From contig NZ_JAMJXC010000004.1 in assembly GCF_023571765.1 (NCBI RefSeq), positions 310,001-374,000 of the forward strand: 64,000 nucleotides of DNA, read 5' to 3'. Shown here piece after piece: positions 26,601 to 33,965 of the stretch. The translations under genes were made by a program, and so were the position numbers. The notes below the pieces were generated by a model. That model searched no databases and was not told the DNA's origin. It saw nothing but the letters and a program-made list of their open reading frames with translations. Source of the DNA: Xanthobacter aminoxidans (GTDB lineage Bacteria; Pseudomonadota; Alphaproteobacteria; Rhizobiales; Xanthobacteraceae). Within the stretch, counting starts at the first letter, position 1. The number at the start of each line of letters is the position of its first letter.

Positions 26601-28053
26601 ACACGACCCGGAACGCGCCAAGGCCATGATGCAGGACATCAATGCCGCCTTTGCGTCCGGCGCGCTCCGGCCCATCCCCTATCGGCTGATGGACGGGGAC
26701 GAAGTGGAAGAAGCCTTCCGCCAGATGCAGGCAGCGCGGCACGTGGGCAAGATTGTCGTGCGTCCCCCGGTGCACGGCAGGGTGCGTCCGCAGGTGCCCG
26801 CGCTCGCGCTGCGCGAAGGCGTCCATCTCGTGCTGGGCGGCAATGGCGGCTTCGGGCTTGAGACGGCCCTGTGGCTGGCGGCGCAGACCGCCGGAACGGT
26901 GGCCATCGCCTCGCGCTCTGGCGTGCGCGCGGCCGGCGATCTTTCCCGCATCGAGGCGGCCCGCGCGGCCGGCGCGCGGATCGTCGTCGAGCAGGCAGAT
27001 GCCCGCGACGAGGCCGCGCTCGAGGCTCTGGTGGAGCGGCTCGTCGCCGCGCACGGCCCGCTTCGCAGCGTGGTCCACACCGCCATGGTGCTGCGCGACG
27101 GCGCCATTCCGAACCTTGATGCGGAGAGCCTCGACGCCGTTCTGGCGCCGAAGGTCGACGGCGTTCTGACCCTCGACCGGATCACCGAGAAGCATCCGGT
27201 CGACCATTTCGTCGTCTACTCCTCCGCCTCGGCCATGATCGGCAGTCCCGGCCAGGGCGCCTATGTGGCGGCCAACGCCTTCCTGGAGGGCGTGGTGCGC
27301 AACCGCCGCGCGCGCGGGCTTCCGGGCCTTGCGGTCGCCTGGGGCGCCATCTCCGACGCCGGCGTCATCGCCAAGGACCAGGAACTCGGCCAGAGGCTGA
27401 CGCGGGCCACCGGCGTCGCCGGCATCGCCTCCGCCGAGGCGCTCGGCTTCCTCGGCCGGCTGATGGCGCAGGGCATGGCGGCGGATGTGGTGAACGTCTA
27501 TGCGCAGGTGAACCGCACCGCCATCGCCAGCCAGCTGCCGGTGCTGCGCACGCCCACCTTCCCCCGCCTGTTCTCTTCCGCGGCCGATGGGGCAGCGGGG
27601 AGCGGCGAGGATCTGATGGAGCAGATCGCCGGTCTCGGCGATGCGGAGGCGCGCGTGCTTCTGCGCGAGGTGCTGGGCCGCGAGGTCGCAGGCATCCTGC
27701 GCCTGCCGCCGGACGCGGTGACGGGTTCGGCCGCGCTGTCCGAACTCGGCATGGATTCGCTGATGGCTCTGGAGTTGCGCCTGACGCTGGAGAAGAAGTT
27801 CGGCTTCGAGCTGCCCCTGCTCTCCATCGGCAGCGGACGCACGCTGGACGATCTGGCGGCCGTCGCATTGTCGAGCCTCAGGACGCCCGAGAACGCCGAA
27901 CCTGCCGAGACAACCGCACCGGCCGTGGTCCTCGCTCCCGAGGAAGCCGCCCTTGCGGCCCGCCACGGCGTGCGGCTCGACGCGGAATCCATCGAGGCCC
28001 TGACCGAGATGGCCGCGGCATCGCCGCGCGACGCTGCGGGGACAGGTTCGTGA
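20677..28053 (+). CDS. rkpA: Type I polyketide/fatty acid synthase, RkpA-like (KS-AT-DH-x-ER-KR-ACP)
   Basis: 2458 residues. KS ~10-430 has Cys181 (DSACSSS), His316 (EAHGTGT) and His354 (NIGHLE). AT ~530-850 has Ser623 in GHSVGE and His727 in YPFH. DH ~900-1190 has His931 in HRVEGEVVVP and Asp1094 in DPAALDASLH. A ~500-residue linker follows (possibly a decayed methyltransferase-like/structural region). ER ~1705-2027 has NADPH loop HGAAGGVGLAAV. KR ~2035-2290 has GGNGGFG, Ser2183 and Tyr2196. ACP ~2320-2400 has the phosphopantetheine Ser2361 (LGMDSLMAL). All reductive domains are intact, so a single iterative, fully reducing module would make a saturated acyl-ACP. Length and the oxoamine synthase 10 nt downstream match rhizobial RkpA/RkpG, needed for K-antigen. 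Chain length and the role as a lipid anchor/primer are inference. Confidence 0.9.
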   Translation: MNVKSSPLSVFDLSIIGHACRLPGAYDMATLWSLLAAGQSAVRDLPTGRWPVERGLHPRKSEPGFAYTFAGGYVDDPFAFDPGVFGISPREAQQIDAQQRLLLEVVWEALEDAGLAPSATARERVGVYVGASNVDYQTAASGDPAAMESHFMTGNSLSIVSNRVSYIFDWRGPSFTVDSACSSSFVALAQAAKALESGEIDTAVVAGVNLLLSPAPFIGFSRASMLSPTGRCRPFSAGADGYVRSEGAVAIVLRRAADARAAGNRVHAGIVAAGVNSDGRTSGISLPSAKGQGALISSIYADLGIGGDDLAFVEAHGTGTPVGDPIEAHAIGTALGGGRSTPLAVGSVKSNIGHLECVSGLAGLIKATLALKHAVYPRTLYLEGLNPNIPFEELNLAPAHRDVALDLARTPFAGVCNYGFGGTNAHVVLKAADPVPAHSVEPKDARLLVLSAKSQEALHALANGYAAVLEEGAVTPAAIAGGARYQRELFDNRLALPIGPAPEMAAQLRSFARGEKTEIAVGKAPARAGKVAFVYSGNGSQWVGMGRTALALNSAFRARFETVDAAYRKIAGWSLADVLASPALATQIEKTSVAQPLIFAIQIALTAALREEGIKPDVVLGHSVGEVAAAMVSGALDLEAAIHLIHHRSLRQEMVAGRGRMLALATCEEQAEAFLASLGRQDLNIAAVNGPRSVTLSGTTEAIALAEKSARLQRIATVSIGVDYPFHSVLLDVAQQGILDDLKSLRPGETRTDFVSTVTGGPLAGTALDATYWWHNIREPVRFSDAVVAAGRLGATHFIEIGPRPILTGAATETLRQAELPSECISSLSERDDTATGDPVRAIAAQAFVRGLEIDSARAFGPPTATPLPLPHYPWQRQRFVMANTTEALELYGRMFGAAPSHPLLGRRVSQNVPEWRGFADHEIAPYLADHRVEGEVVVPAAAIAEMMLSVGREIHGDVPMELRDFDVLRALSVPEGTMREISTRFDETTQTCSVWARRRLSGAEFLLHAIGRVVPATGTPVLQPDPDPARLRYSDAADVYAAATSCGLNYGPSFQRAVAVERDGDSGITTLAAGTLPLGLFTDRHMIDPAALDASLHALFLDAHVVDGETRTNLPVRIRSLRLWQPGVAIAKSVTHRTHESRFTTSVDITLHAADGSVVADVRGLVLREVVLSRRSDEERRFRVTYDALRQASATPAGAVDLAGVPAEPLDAFLLLRGFVRSLVRETIVALAGGLDVVPARLIAVGRLAAEAEGRLTALMDQFAATGLAERTAEGWLITTAELPPSDLLFRTLAERYPEANAEVRLAAQLKATLTPHLAQGASLELPPSLADLVAEDGIAFSAGLGAVRAAVEERIAACAPVRPHILLPRPWTAGLVRTLLPFVREGLVQVTLAGADAAGFEKVTSRTGAGDLFFLDTAAAGGDEAPDFAPVDLVAGLAAQAPFGGDLAEAARIGAIAAGARCLVAEPPFDGLLDVLVSPQPAGAQRGQIEVLLAHMNCAPVEAIPLADGLSTAFSGPVAAHSDGRMAGPVLVLGGSSTDAFAQALTRDGDTIIDDLILPSVERSEAHGTVIFPVAFEPAWAPRAALVQRLLDLKRVLEWANASTGKLTLWLVTAGGRQLAGETVDPAAVAISAFYRVALNEHPGLDLRLVDVDAFDAEAARRVREIVDLDSAEAERVSRTDGEFGVRVLRGEAIAREKVSDTRRVQLDVPQQGAVSSMEWVMRDRVAPQGDEVEIEVAATGLNFRDVMLALGALDDDILGPGLTSASLGFECAGTVVRVGPQVSHLVVGDRVMGFAPDAFASHVTVPGWFAFKVPDGVSEVAAASIPVAFATAWYGLVECARLRANETVLVHGAAGGVGLAAVEIALARGARVIATAGTTEKAALLKGLGVAAVYNSRDVDFAAEIERDFGKVDVVLNSLAGEAMTASLQLVKPFGRFVELGKRDFLANTSIGLRPFARNLSYFGVDLDQLLAHDPERAKAMMQDINAAFASGALRPIPYRLMDGDEVEEAFRQMQAARHVGKIVVRPPVHGRVRPQVPALALREGVHLVLGGNGGFGLETALWLAAQTAGTVAIASRSGVRAAGDLSRIEAARAAGARIVVEQADARDEAALEALVERLVAAHGPLRSVVHTAMVLRDGAIPNLDAESLDAVLAPKVDGVLTLDRITEKHPVDHFVVYSSASAMIGSPGQGAYVAANAFLEGVVRNRRARGLPGLAVAWGAISDAGVIAKDQELGQRLTRATGVAGIASAEALGFLGRLMAQGMAADVVNVYAQVNRTAIASQLPVLRTPTFPRLFSSAADGAAGSGEDLMEQIAGLGDAEARVLLREVLGREVAGILRLPPDAVTGSAALSELGMDSLMALELRLTLEKKFGFELPLLSIGSGRTLDDLAAVALSSLRTPENAEPAETTAPAVVLAPEEAALAARHGVRLDAESIEALTEMAAASPRDAAGTGS

Positions 28054-28063
28054 GGCCCGTGCC

Positions 28064-29401
28064 ATGAGCGGGCGTCGCGGCCTGTCGGACGAGGATCTCG
28101 CCCACCTGCTGGGCGAGATGCGTGCGGGCACGGCGGCGCCGGCGCCCGTTCCCTCCCCCACCTTCGTGGACCGGGACGGGCTGCTCTCATTCGAGAGCCT
28201 GCCGCGCTACAAGGAACTGACGGCGCAGCAGGCGGCGGCCGACATGCTGGGGCTGAAGAACCCCTACCACCGGCTGCACGAGGGACGATCCGGTGCCACC
28301 GCGCGCATCGACGGGCGCGAGGTCGTCAATTTCGCGAGCTACGATTATCTCGGCCTCAATGGCGACCCGCGCATCACCCGCGCCGTCACCGCTGCGGTCG
28401 AGACATGGGGCACAAGCGTCTCCGGCAGCCGCCTGTCGTCGGGTGAGCGGCCGGCGCATCTGGCGCTAGAGCGGGCGCTGGCCGACGTCTGCGGGGCGCA
28501 GGATGCGGTCGCGTTCGTGAGCGGCCACGCCACCGCCATCGCCGCCCTTCCGACGCTGATGGGCCCGAAGGATCTCGTCGTCACCGACGCCTTCATGCAC
28601 AACAGCGTGGTGCTCGGCGCCCAGTATTCGCCGGCCACCCGCCGCAGCTTCCCGCACAACGATCTCGATGCGCTTGAGACCATGCTGGGGCGCGAGCGCC
28701 ACCGCTTCGAGCGAGTGCTGGTCGTCAGCGAGGGACTGTTCTCCATGGATGGCGACGGGCCGGACCTCTCCCGGCTGGTTGCCTTGAAGGAGCGGTTCGG
28801 CTTCTGGCTGATGATCGACGACGCGCACGGACTCGGCGTGCTCGGCGCGACCGGACGCGGCATCGCCGAGCATGCGGGCGTCGATCCCCGGGCCGTGGAT
28901 ATCTGGTTCGGCACGCTGTCAAAATCGCTGGTGAGCTGCGGCGGCTACATCGCCGGGCCGGCGGCGATGGTGAGCTATCTCAAGGCCTTTGCGCCCGGCA
29001 TGGTCTACAGCGTCGGCCTGCCGGTGCCGGTGGCGGAAGCCGCACGCACGGCGCTGGGCCTGATGCTGGAAGAGCCGGAGCGCGTGCAGCGGCTTCAGGC
29101 CAACAGCCGGGCCTTCCGCGATGGTGCGGCCGCGCTCGGCCTCGACGTGGGGCCGTCTTGGGGTGCGGGCATCGTGCCGATCATGGTGGGCGAGACCATC
29201 CGGACCGTGATCCTCGCCCAGCGCCTGCTGGAGCGCGGCATCAACGCGTTCCCGGTGCTGCCGCCGGGAGTGCCGGAACGCTCGGCTCGGCTGCGCTTCT
29301 TCCTCTCCGCATCGCATCGGCCTGAGCAGATCGACGCGGCGCTGGCTGCGCTTTCTGAAGAGGCCACTGCGCTGGGCCTGATCAAGGATCGACCGCGCTG
29401 A
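28064..29401 (+). CDS. rkpG: Alpha-oxoamine synthase (AONS/SPT family), RkpG-like
   Basis: 445 residues. A ~60-residue N-terminal extension precedes the PLP fold: NFASYDYLGLNGDPRI, SGSRLSSGERPAHLALE, the DDAHGLGVLG block (D252-H255) and the PLP lysine K287 in FGTLSKSLVSCGGY. Family members condense an amino acid with an acyl-thioester, releasing CO2 to give an alpha-aminoketone. Coupled to the upstream synthase (10-nt gap), it probably off-loads the acyl chain from the ACP as a long-chain aminoketone (sphingoid-like). The amino acid (Ser, Gly, Ala) cannot be read. No rkpH-like short-chain reductase follows, unlike the S. meliloti rkpGH order. The 3' end overlaps the convergent glycosyltransferase by 20 nt. 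Confidence 0.87.
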   Translation: MSGRRGLSDEDLAHLLGEMRAGTAAPAPVPSPTFVDRDGLLSFESLPRYKELTAQQAAADMLGLKNPYHRLHEGRSGATARIDGREVVNFASYDYLGLNGDPRITRAVTAAVETWGTSVSGSRLSSGERPAHLALERALADVCGAQDAVAFVSGHATAIAALPTLMGPKDLVVTDAFMHNSVVLGAQYSPATRRSFPHNDLDALETMLGRERHRFERVLVVSEGLFSMDGDGPDLSRLVALKERFGFWLMIDDAHGLGVLGATGRGIAEHAGVDPRAVDIWFGTLSKSLVSCGGYIAGPAAMVSYLKAFAPGMVYSVGLPVPVAEAARTALGLMLEEPERVQRLQANSRAFRDGAAALGLDVGPSWGAGIVPIMVGETIRTVILAQRLLERGINAFPVLPPGVPERSARLRFFLSASHRPEQIDAALAALSEEATALGLIKDRPR

Positions 29402-30569
29402 GCGCATCGATCCACGCGGCGAAGGCGCGATCCCAGCCAAGAAGCGGACGCTCCGCCAGTGCCCCCGCGCGAAGGACACTGCGAGCCGCCGCGTCCTCCA
29501 CCAATCGTGCGGTGCCTGCGACGAAGCCGGGCACATCTCCGGGCCTGAACAACAGGCCGTTGACGCCGTTGCGCACCTGCCCGGGCAGGCCGCCGGCCTC
29601 AAGCGCGAGCACGGGAACTCCGCTCGCGAGGGCCTCGTAGACGGCAAGGCTGGCGTTCTCGAAGCGCGACAAGGTGGCGTAAAGATCGCTGTTGGCGAGA
29701 AGGACGCCAATCTCCGCGCGCGGCACCGGCCCGGCGAGGAAACCGCAGGGCAGCGCCGCGACCAGTTGCTCGACCTCCCCCCGCAGGGCGCCATCGCCGG
29801 CGACCACCACCGCCAGCGCATCGCCCAGCCTCTCGGCGAGCGCCGGCAGCACCCGCCGCCAGTCCGCCCAGCCCTTGTCGGCGGTCAGCCGGCCGGCGAC
29901 CAGCATCACCGCCCGGCCATCGAGATCGGGACAGCCCCAGCGCGCGCGCCAGTAGCCGGGACGGCGCAGATCGGGACGGAAGTCCTGTGTATCCGTCCCG
30001 TTGAACCGGCCGGCGAGGCCGTTCGCGAGGCCGACACGTTGGAGCCGTGCGAGGGTGGCCGCGCTTGGGACAAGGGTGGCGTCGTAGCGATTGTAGAGCT
30101 GCGCCACCGCCCTCCAGAAAGCCGCGCGCAGGGGGGCATAAAGACCGTAACGGCTGCCACCAACTCCCAGATAGTCGGCGAAATTGGTGTGGAAGAAGGC
30201 GACCAGCGGCACGCGGTGGCGCCGCGCGAAGGCGTGGGCGGGAAGGCGGCGCAGGCCCAGGGCGAGACGCTCGGGCTCATCCACGTGAATGAGGTCGGGT
30301 CGGAAAGCGGCAAGCGCCCGGTCGATCTCGCCCCCTGCCTCCGGCACCACGTTGCGGTCCGACGCCGCCGCGCCGAAGGGCGCGCTCGGCAATCCCGCAA
30401 AGGTGACGGCCGGCGACAAACCGGCGGGTCGTGCGCCGTCCGCAGCTGCGGGCGCCAGCAGCAGCACATCGTCGCCCCGCGCCACCAGCCGGCGAACGCG
30501 GGCATCGACGCTGACGGTGACACCATCGAGCACCGGCAGAACGCCGGAGGCGAGGATGGCGATCCTCAT
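29382..30569 (-). CDS. Glycosyltransferase family 4, lipid-glycosyltransferase (mannosyl/SQD2-like) type
   Basis: 395 residues. The N-terminus MRIAILASGVLPVLDGVTVS and the block VPLVAFFHTNFADYL resemble GDP-mannose- or UDP-sugar-dependent lipid glycosyltransferases of the MgtA/SQD2 group. The donor site has AVMLVAGRLTADKGW, VVVAGDGALRGEVEQLV and FENASLAVYEALASGVPVL (E-x7-E with LEAGG following). It is transcribed with the upstream glycosyltransferase 30580-31959 (10-nt gap) and converges on rkpG with a 20-nt 3' overlap. A glycolipid role, perhaps adding a sugar to the aminoketone lipid made by the neighbouring synthase, is attractive but is inference. Confidence 0.83.
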   Translation of the reverse strand: MRIAILASGVLPVLDGVTVSVDARVRRLVARGDDVLLLAPAAADGARPAGLSPAVTFAGLPSAPFGAAASDRNVVPEAGGEIDRALAAFRPDLIHVDEPERLALGLRRLPAHAFARRHRVPLVAFFHTNFADYLGVGGSRYGLYAPLRAAFWRAVAQLYNRYDATLVPSAATLARLQRVGLANGLAGRFNGTDTQDFRPDLRRPGYWRARWGCPDLDGRAVMLVAGRLTADKGWADWRRVLPALAERLGDALAVVVAGDGALRGEVEQLVAALPCGFLAGPVPRAEIGVLLANSDLYATLSRFENASLAVYEALASGVPVLALEAGGLPGQVRNGVNGLLFRPGDVPGFVAGTARLVEDAAARSVLRAGALAERPLLGWDRAFAAWIDALSAVDP

Positions 30570-30579
30570 GCCGGCCCCC

Positions 30580-31959
30580 TCAAGCGGGGACCGGGATGGT
30601 GTCCGCCGGAACGGCGCCGAAGGCGCGGTACATGGCGAGAAGGTCCAGCGCCATATCGCGCTCGGTGCGCTCGTACGAAGTCGTCCGGCTGAGGGCCGCA
30701 GCGAGGCCGGGCTCGTCCACGAAGCGTTGGAGTACCAGAGCCAGCGCCTCGGCGTCGCCGCGCGGGAAGGAGAAGCCGTTGACGCCCTCCTCCACGAACT
30801 CGGTCATGCCCGGCACGTCGGAAACGATGACCGGCGTGTGCGTGGCGAGGGCCTTCAGCAGGGTCAGTGGCGCATTCTCGAACCAGGTGGAGGGCATGAC
30901 CAGCACGTCCACCTCTGCCAGCAATCCTGCCATCTCCGCTTCCGGAAAGGTGCCGCGGAACCGCGCCGGCAAGGGCGGGACCGTCTGCTCGGCCACCGCG
31001 CGCAGATCGCGGGCATAGGCCGGTGACAGGCTCTCCGATCCCCAGATATCGACGGTGAAGGCATCGCGCGGCAGCGCCCGCAGCGCCTGGAGCAGCAGGT
31101 GCGGCCCCTTGTGATAGGCGAGCTGGCCGATAAAGCCGAAGCGTACCGGCCGGGCGGGTGCGGCGGGCTTGGGCATGCGGTCGATTTCGACGCCGAACGG
31201 CGAGCGGAACAGCGGCGGCCCCGCCCCGTAGGCATCAAACAGCTCGGCGAGGAACGCGCTGGGCGCAAAGGCCGCCCGGCAATGGGCGAAAGCAACGCGC
31301 AGCACGTGCGCCCGATCGCGAACGGCCCGCGCGTCGCGGCCGAGCGAGAACGGCAGCACGGGCGCGAGCGTGGCGGCCGTCACGGCGGCAGCGGAACGCA
31401 CGGTGGGCTGCGCCAGAATGCGCCAGAATGCGCTGTCCGGCCGCTCGGCCGACCGCGCGAGCAGGCCGCAGGACAGGCAATTGCTGCGGATCGCATTCGG
31501 CCCATGACAAAGGCCGCCATCCGGCAGCTCCAGCCGGGTGGTGATGCAGAGATTGAAAAAGTCCGTCAGCGTCGCAAATGTCGGGATGCCCAGCCGCGCG
31601 GTCACATGCGGCAGGACAGCAGTGAAATTGGCGAGGTGACAGATGTGCACCACGTCCGGCGCGAGCGTGTGCAGGATGCGTTCGAGGAGCGGAGCAAGGC
31701 CGCGATGGTCGTAATCCTCACGGGCCGAGCGGGAAGGAGTCCGGTTGCGGTCGATCCGCACCACCGGAATGCCCTCGACTTCGTAGCGTACGATCTCCTC
31801 CGCCTGCTCGGGCTCGCCGGCCGACCGCGCGGTCACGACGGTGGGGACATGTCCCAGCGCCTTGAACTGGCGCGCCAGCGCGAGCGTGTAGGCCTCGGTG
31901 CCGTAGACGTGGTCCGGATAGAAGGCGTGCACGAACAGTGCGACGCGCAATGGCCGCAT
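30580..31959 (-). CDS. Glycosyltransferase family 4, paralogue of the gene at 1-663
   Basis: 459 residues from ATG 31959 (MRPLRVALFVHAFYPDHVYG); a start at 31995 is also possible, but the paralogue begins at the equivalent residue. It contains DVVHICHLANFTAVLP, the cysteine cluster CHGPNAIRSNCLSC seen in the paralogue, VRFGFIGQLAYHKGPHLLLQ (donor domain) and PSTWFENAPLTLLKALATHT (GT4 donor signature with an altered second Glu). It precedes the 29382-30569 gene by 10 nt. It is divergent from the flavin oxidoreductase gene. It probably adds a sugar to a surface glycan or lipid. A 10-bp tandem repeat at 31411-31433 does not disturb the frame. Confidence 0.85.
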   Translation of the reverse strand: MRPLRVALFVHAFYPDHVYGTEAYTLALARQFKALGHVPTVVTARSAGEPEQAEEIVRYEVEGIPVVRIDRNRTPSRSAREDYDHRGLAPLLERILHTLAPDVVHICHLANFTAVLPHVTARLGIPTFATLTDFFNLCITTRLELPDGGLCHGPNAIRSNCLSCGLLARSAERPDSAFWRILAQPTVRSAAAVTAATLAPVLPFSLGRDARAVRDRAHVLRVAFAHCRAAFAPSAFLAELFDAYGAGPPLFRSPFGVEIDRMPKPAAPARPVRFGFIGQLAYHKGPHLLLQALRALPRDAFTVDIWGSESLSPAYARDLRAVAEQTVPPLPARFRGTFPEAEMAGLLAEVDVLVMPSTWFENAPLTLLKALATHTPVIVSDVPGMTEFVEEGVNGFSFPRGDAEALALVLQRFVDEPGLAAALSRTTSYERTERDMALDLLAMYRAFGAVPADTIPVPA

Positions 31960-32216
31960 GGCAAATCTCTGAACGTCCTGCGACATCATACGCATCAGAT
32001 CGCAATCCCCCCACTTGCGACGCGGGGGTCATGACTTACCTTGCGTTGCATAAATAGTGCAACCGCCTTGGATGGGGATGGCCCGGCGTCTGGAGCGGCG
32101 CGGCCTTCCTGCATACGACACGAGAGGCCGATGCGCCCTTTCTAGCCGCCGGCGAAAGCCTCGCATAAGCTGGTCGTCGGCGCCGTCGAAGGATGGCAGC
32201 AGGGATCGGGAGCGGC

Positions 32217-33158
32217 ATGTTCGACGCGGTCATCATCGGCGGCGGTCCGGCCGGGGCGTCGTGCGCGCTCTGGCTGAAGATGCTCGGCTTCCGGCCCTGC
32301 ATCGTCGAGCGCCGGCCGGTGCTGGGCGGGCTGGGAAACGACAATCCCTATCCCAACCAGTGGATCGCCCCCATCCGCGACAAGACCGGCATCGAGATTG
32401 CCGCCGAGGTCGACCGCCACATGCGCGACCACGACATCGTCTGCCGCACCGGCGAGGCGGTGACGGAGCTGGAGGTGGTGCCCGGCGGCTTCCGCATCAC
32501 CACCGCCACCGGCGAGATGGTGATGGGGCGCACCTGCGTCCTCGCCACCGGCGTGCGGCCGGTGAAGGGCGGGTTCACGGCCTCGGAGAACATCATCATC
32601 GGCCCTGGCCAGACCCTGTTCAATGCGGACTTCGAGGGGCGCTCGGTCGCCATCCTCGGTGGCGGCGACAATGCGTTCGAGAACTATATCTTCGTGCGTA
32701 AGCGCGGCGCCGCCCGCGTCACCCTCTTCGCCCGCACCATCAGGGCGCGGCGCGAGTTCCTGGAGAAGGTGCCGCCGGCGGACGTGCGCATCGGCCCCTA
32801 TCCGGTGGAGCCCGACGTGCCGGCGGTGGCGGGCGAGCGGTTCGAGCGGTTCCTCGTGCTCTATGGCTGGGAGCCCTATCTGCCCTATGCGCGCCACCTG
32901 AGCCTCGCGCGGGATGCCCGCGGCTTCGTCGAGACCAGCCTCGATTGCGAAACCTCGGTGCCCAACCTCTACGCCATCGGCGAGATCGCGCAGCGGATGC
33001 ATCCGTGCTGCGTCACCTCCATGGCCGACGGGGTGGTGGCCGCCAAGGCCATCCAGCGCACGCTGGAGCAGGACGCCGTCGCCCGCTTCGCGGAACGCGT
33101 GCGCCGCGCCGCAGCCGATGCGGCAGCCACATCCGTGCACAAGCCGCGCATCAAGTAG
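32217..33158 (+). CDS. FAD/NAD(P)-dependent oxidoreductase, thioredoxin-reductase-like without the redox CxxC
   Basis: 313 residues from ATG 32217 (GGGAGCGG upstream). FAD motif MFDAVIIGGGPAGASCALWL is at the N-terminus, followed by CVLATGVRPVKGG. The NADPH Rossmann is VAILGGGDNAFENYIFV, and the C-terminal FAD-contact block is NLYAIGEIAQRMHPCC then TSMADGVVAAKAI. The CxxC dithiol of thioredoxin reductase is absent, as in ferredoxin/flavodoxin-NADP reductases of the TrxR fold. A Cys-Cys pair (HPCC) precedes the second FAD motif. The physiological partner is unknown. It could supply electrons to a desaturase/hydroxylase or be unrelated to the glycan cluster. It converges on the ABC ATPase gene (6-nt gap). 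Confidence 0.8.
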   Translation: MFDAVIIGGGPAGASCALWLKMLGFRPCIVERRPVLGGLGNDNPYPNQWIAPIRDKTGIEIAAEVDRHMRDHDIVCRTGEAVTELEVVPGGFRITTATGEMVMGRTCVLATGVRPVKGGFTASENIIIGPGQTLFNADFEGRSVAILGGGDNAFENYIFVRKRGAARVTLFARTIRARREFLEKVPPADVRIGPYPVEPDVPAVAGERFERFLVLYGWEPYLPYARHLSLARDARGFVETSLDCETSVPNLYAIGEIAQRMHPCCVTSMADGVVAAKAIQRTLEQDAVARFAERVRRAAADAAATSVHKPRIK

Positions 33159-33164
33159 ACGCCC

Positions 33165-33965
33165 TCAGGAGGCGGCCACCGTCGCCCTGCCCGCGAGAGA
33201 GAGCCGCTCGCGGGAACCGGAAACCGCAAGACACGATGCCTCGGGCGCGGCGAGGGCGGCCGCGATCTCAGGCCGGTGCAGCAAAGCGGCCGATGCCTCA
33301 TAGGCCGCACCGACCGACGCGAGCATGGGCGCCTGCGTCACCTCCGCCACCACGCAAGCGGGGCGCGGGGAGAAAACGACGATCCGGTCGGCGAGGCGCA
33401 CCGCCTCGGTCACGTCGTGGGTGACGAACAGCACCGCCGCCCCTGCCCCTTCCACCTCTGCCCGCAGAAGCGCCTGGAGATCGTGGCGCAGGCCCACGTC
33501 GAGGGCGGAGAACGGCTCGTCCATCAGAACGAGATCCGGCGAAAGGGCGAAAGCACGGGCGATGGCGACCCGCTGCATCATGCCGCCCGAGAGCTGGGCA
33601 GGGCGCTTGTCCAGATCCCGCGCCGAAAAGCCGAGGCGTAGCAGGATCGCCTCGGCGATGGCGCGGCGTTCGGCCTTGCCCATTCCCGCCGCCTTGAGGC
33701 CGAAGGCGGCATTGTCGCGCGCATCGGCCCAGGGCAGCAGGCGCGGGTCCTGAAACACCATGGCCACGCGGCGAAAGCTGTTCTCGACCCGTCCCGCGGT
33801 CGCCCGCTCGACCCCGGCAGCGATGCGCAAAAGACTGGTCTTGCCGCATCCCGACGGCCCGAGCAGAACCACCAGCTCGCCCGCGCCGATATGAAGGTCT
33901 ATCCCGGCGATGATCTCGGCCTCGCCGAACCTCAGCCTCAGGCTGCTCAGGGACAGCATCCTCAT
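33165..33965 (-). CDS. ABC transporter ATP-binding protein (nitrate/sulfonate/taurine type)
   Basis: 266 residues from ATG 33965, overlapping the permease stop by ATGA. Walker A is at 36-44 (GPSGCGKTS), the signature at 125-129 (LSGGM), Walker B at 145-150 (LVLMDE), and the H-loop in FVTHDVTEAVRLADR. This is the SsuB/TauB/NrtD subfamily that energises import of sulfonates, nitrate, thiamine precursors or similar small molecules. It forms an operon with a permease and a Tat-exported binding protein. The substrate is not identifiable from the sequence. Confidence 0.9.
   Translation of the reverse strand: MRMLSLSSLRLRFGEAEIIAGIDLHIGAGELVVLLGPSGCGKTSLLRIAAGVERATAGRVENSFRRVAMVFQDPRLLPWADARDNAAFGLKAAGMGKAERRAIAEAILLRLGFSARDLDKRPAQLSGGMMQRVAIARAFALSPDLVLMDEPFSALDVGLRHDLQALLRAEVEGAGAAVLFVTHDVTEAVRLADRIVVFSPRPACVVAEVTQAPMLASVGAAYEASAALLHRPEIAAALAAPEASCLAVSGSRERLSLAGRATVAAS

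Noticed and set aside
31411-31433. 10-bp tandem repeat (cgccagaatg twice) in a glycosyltransferase gene
   Set aside because: Only two units, within a well-formed coding sequence and not disturbing the frame; probably chance.
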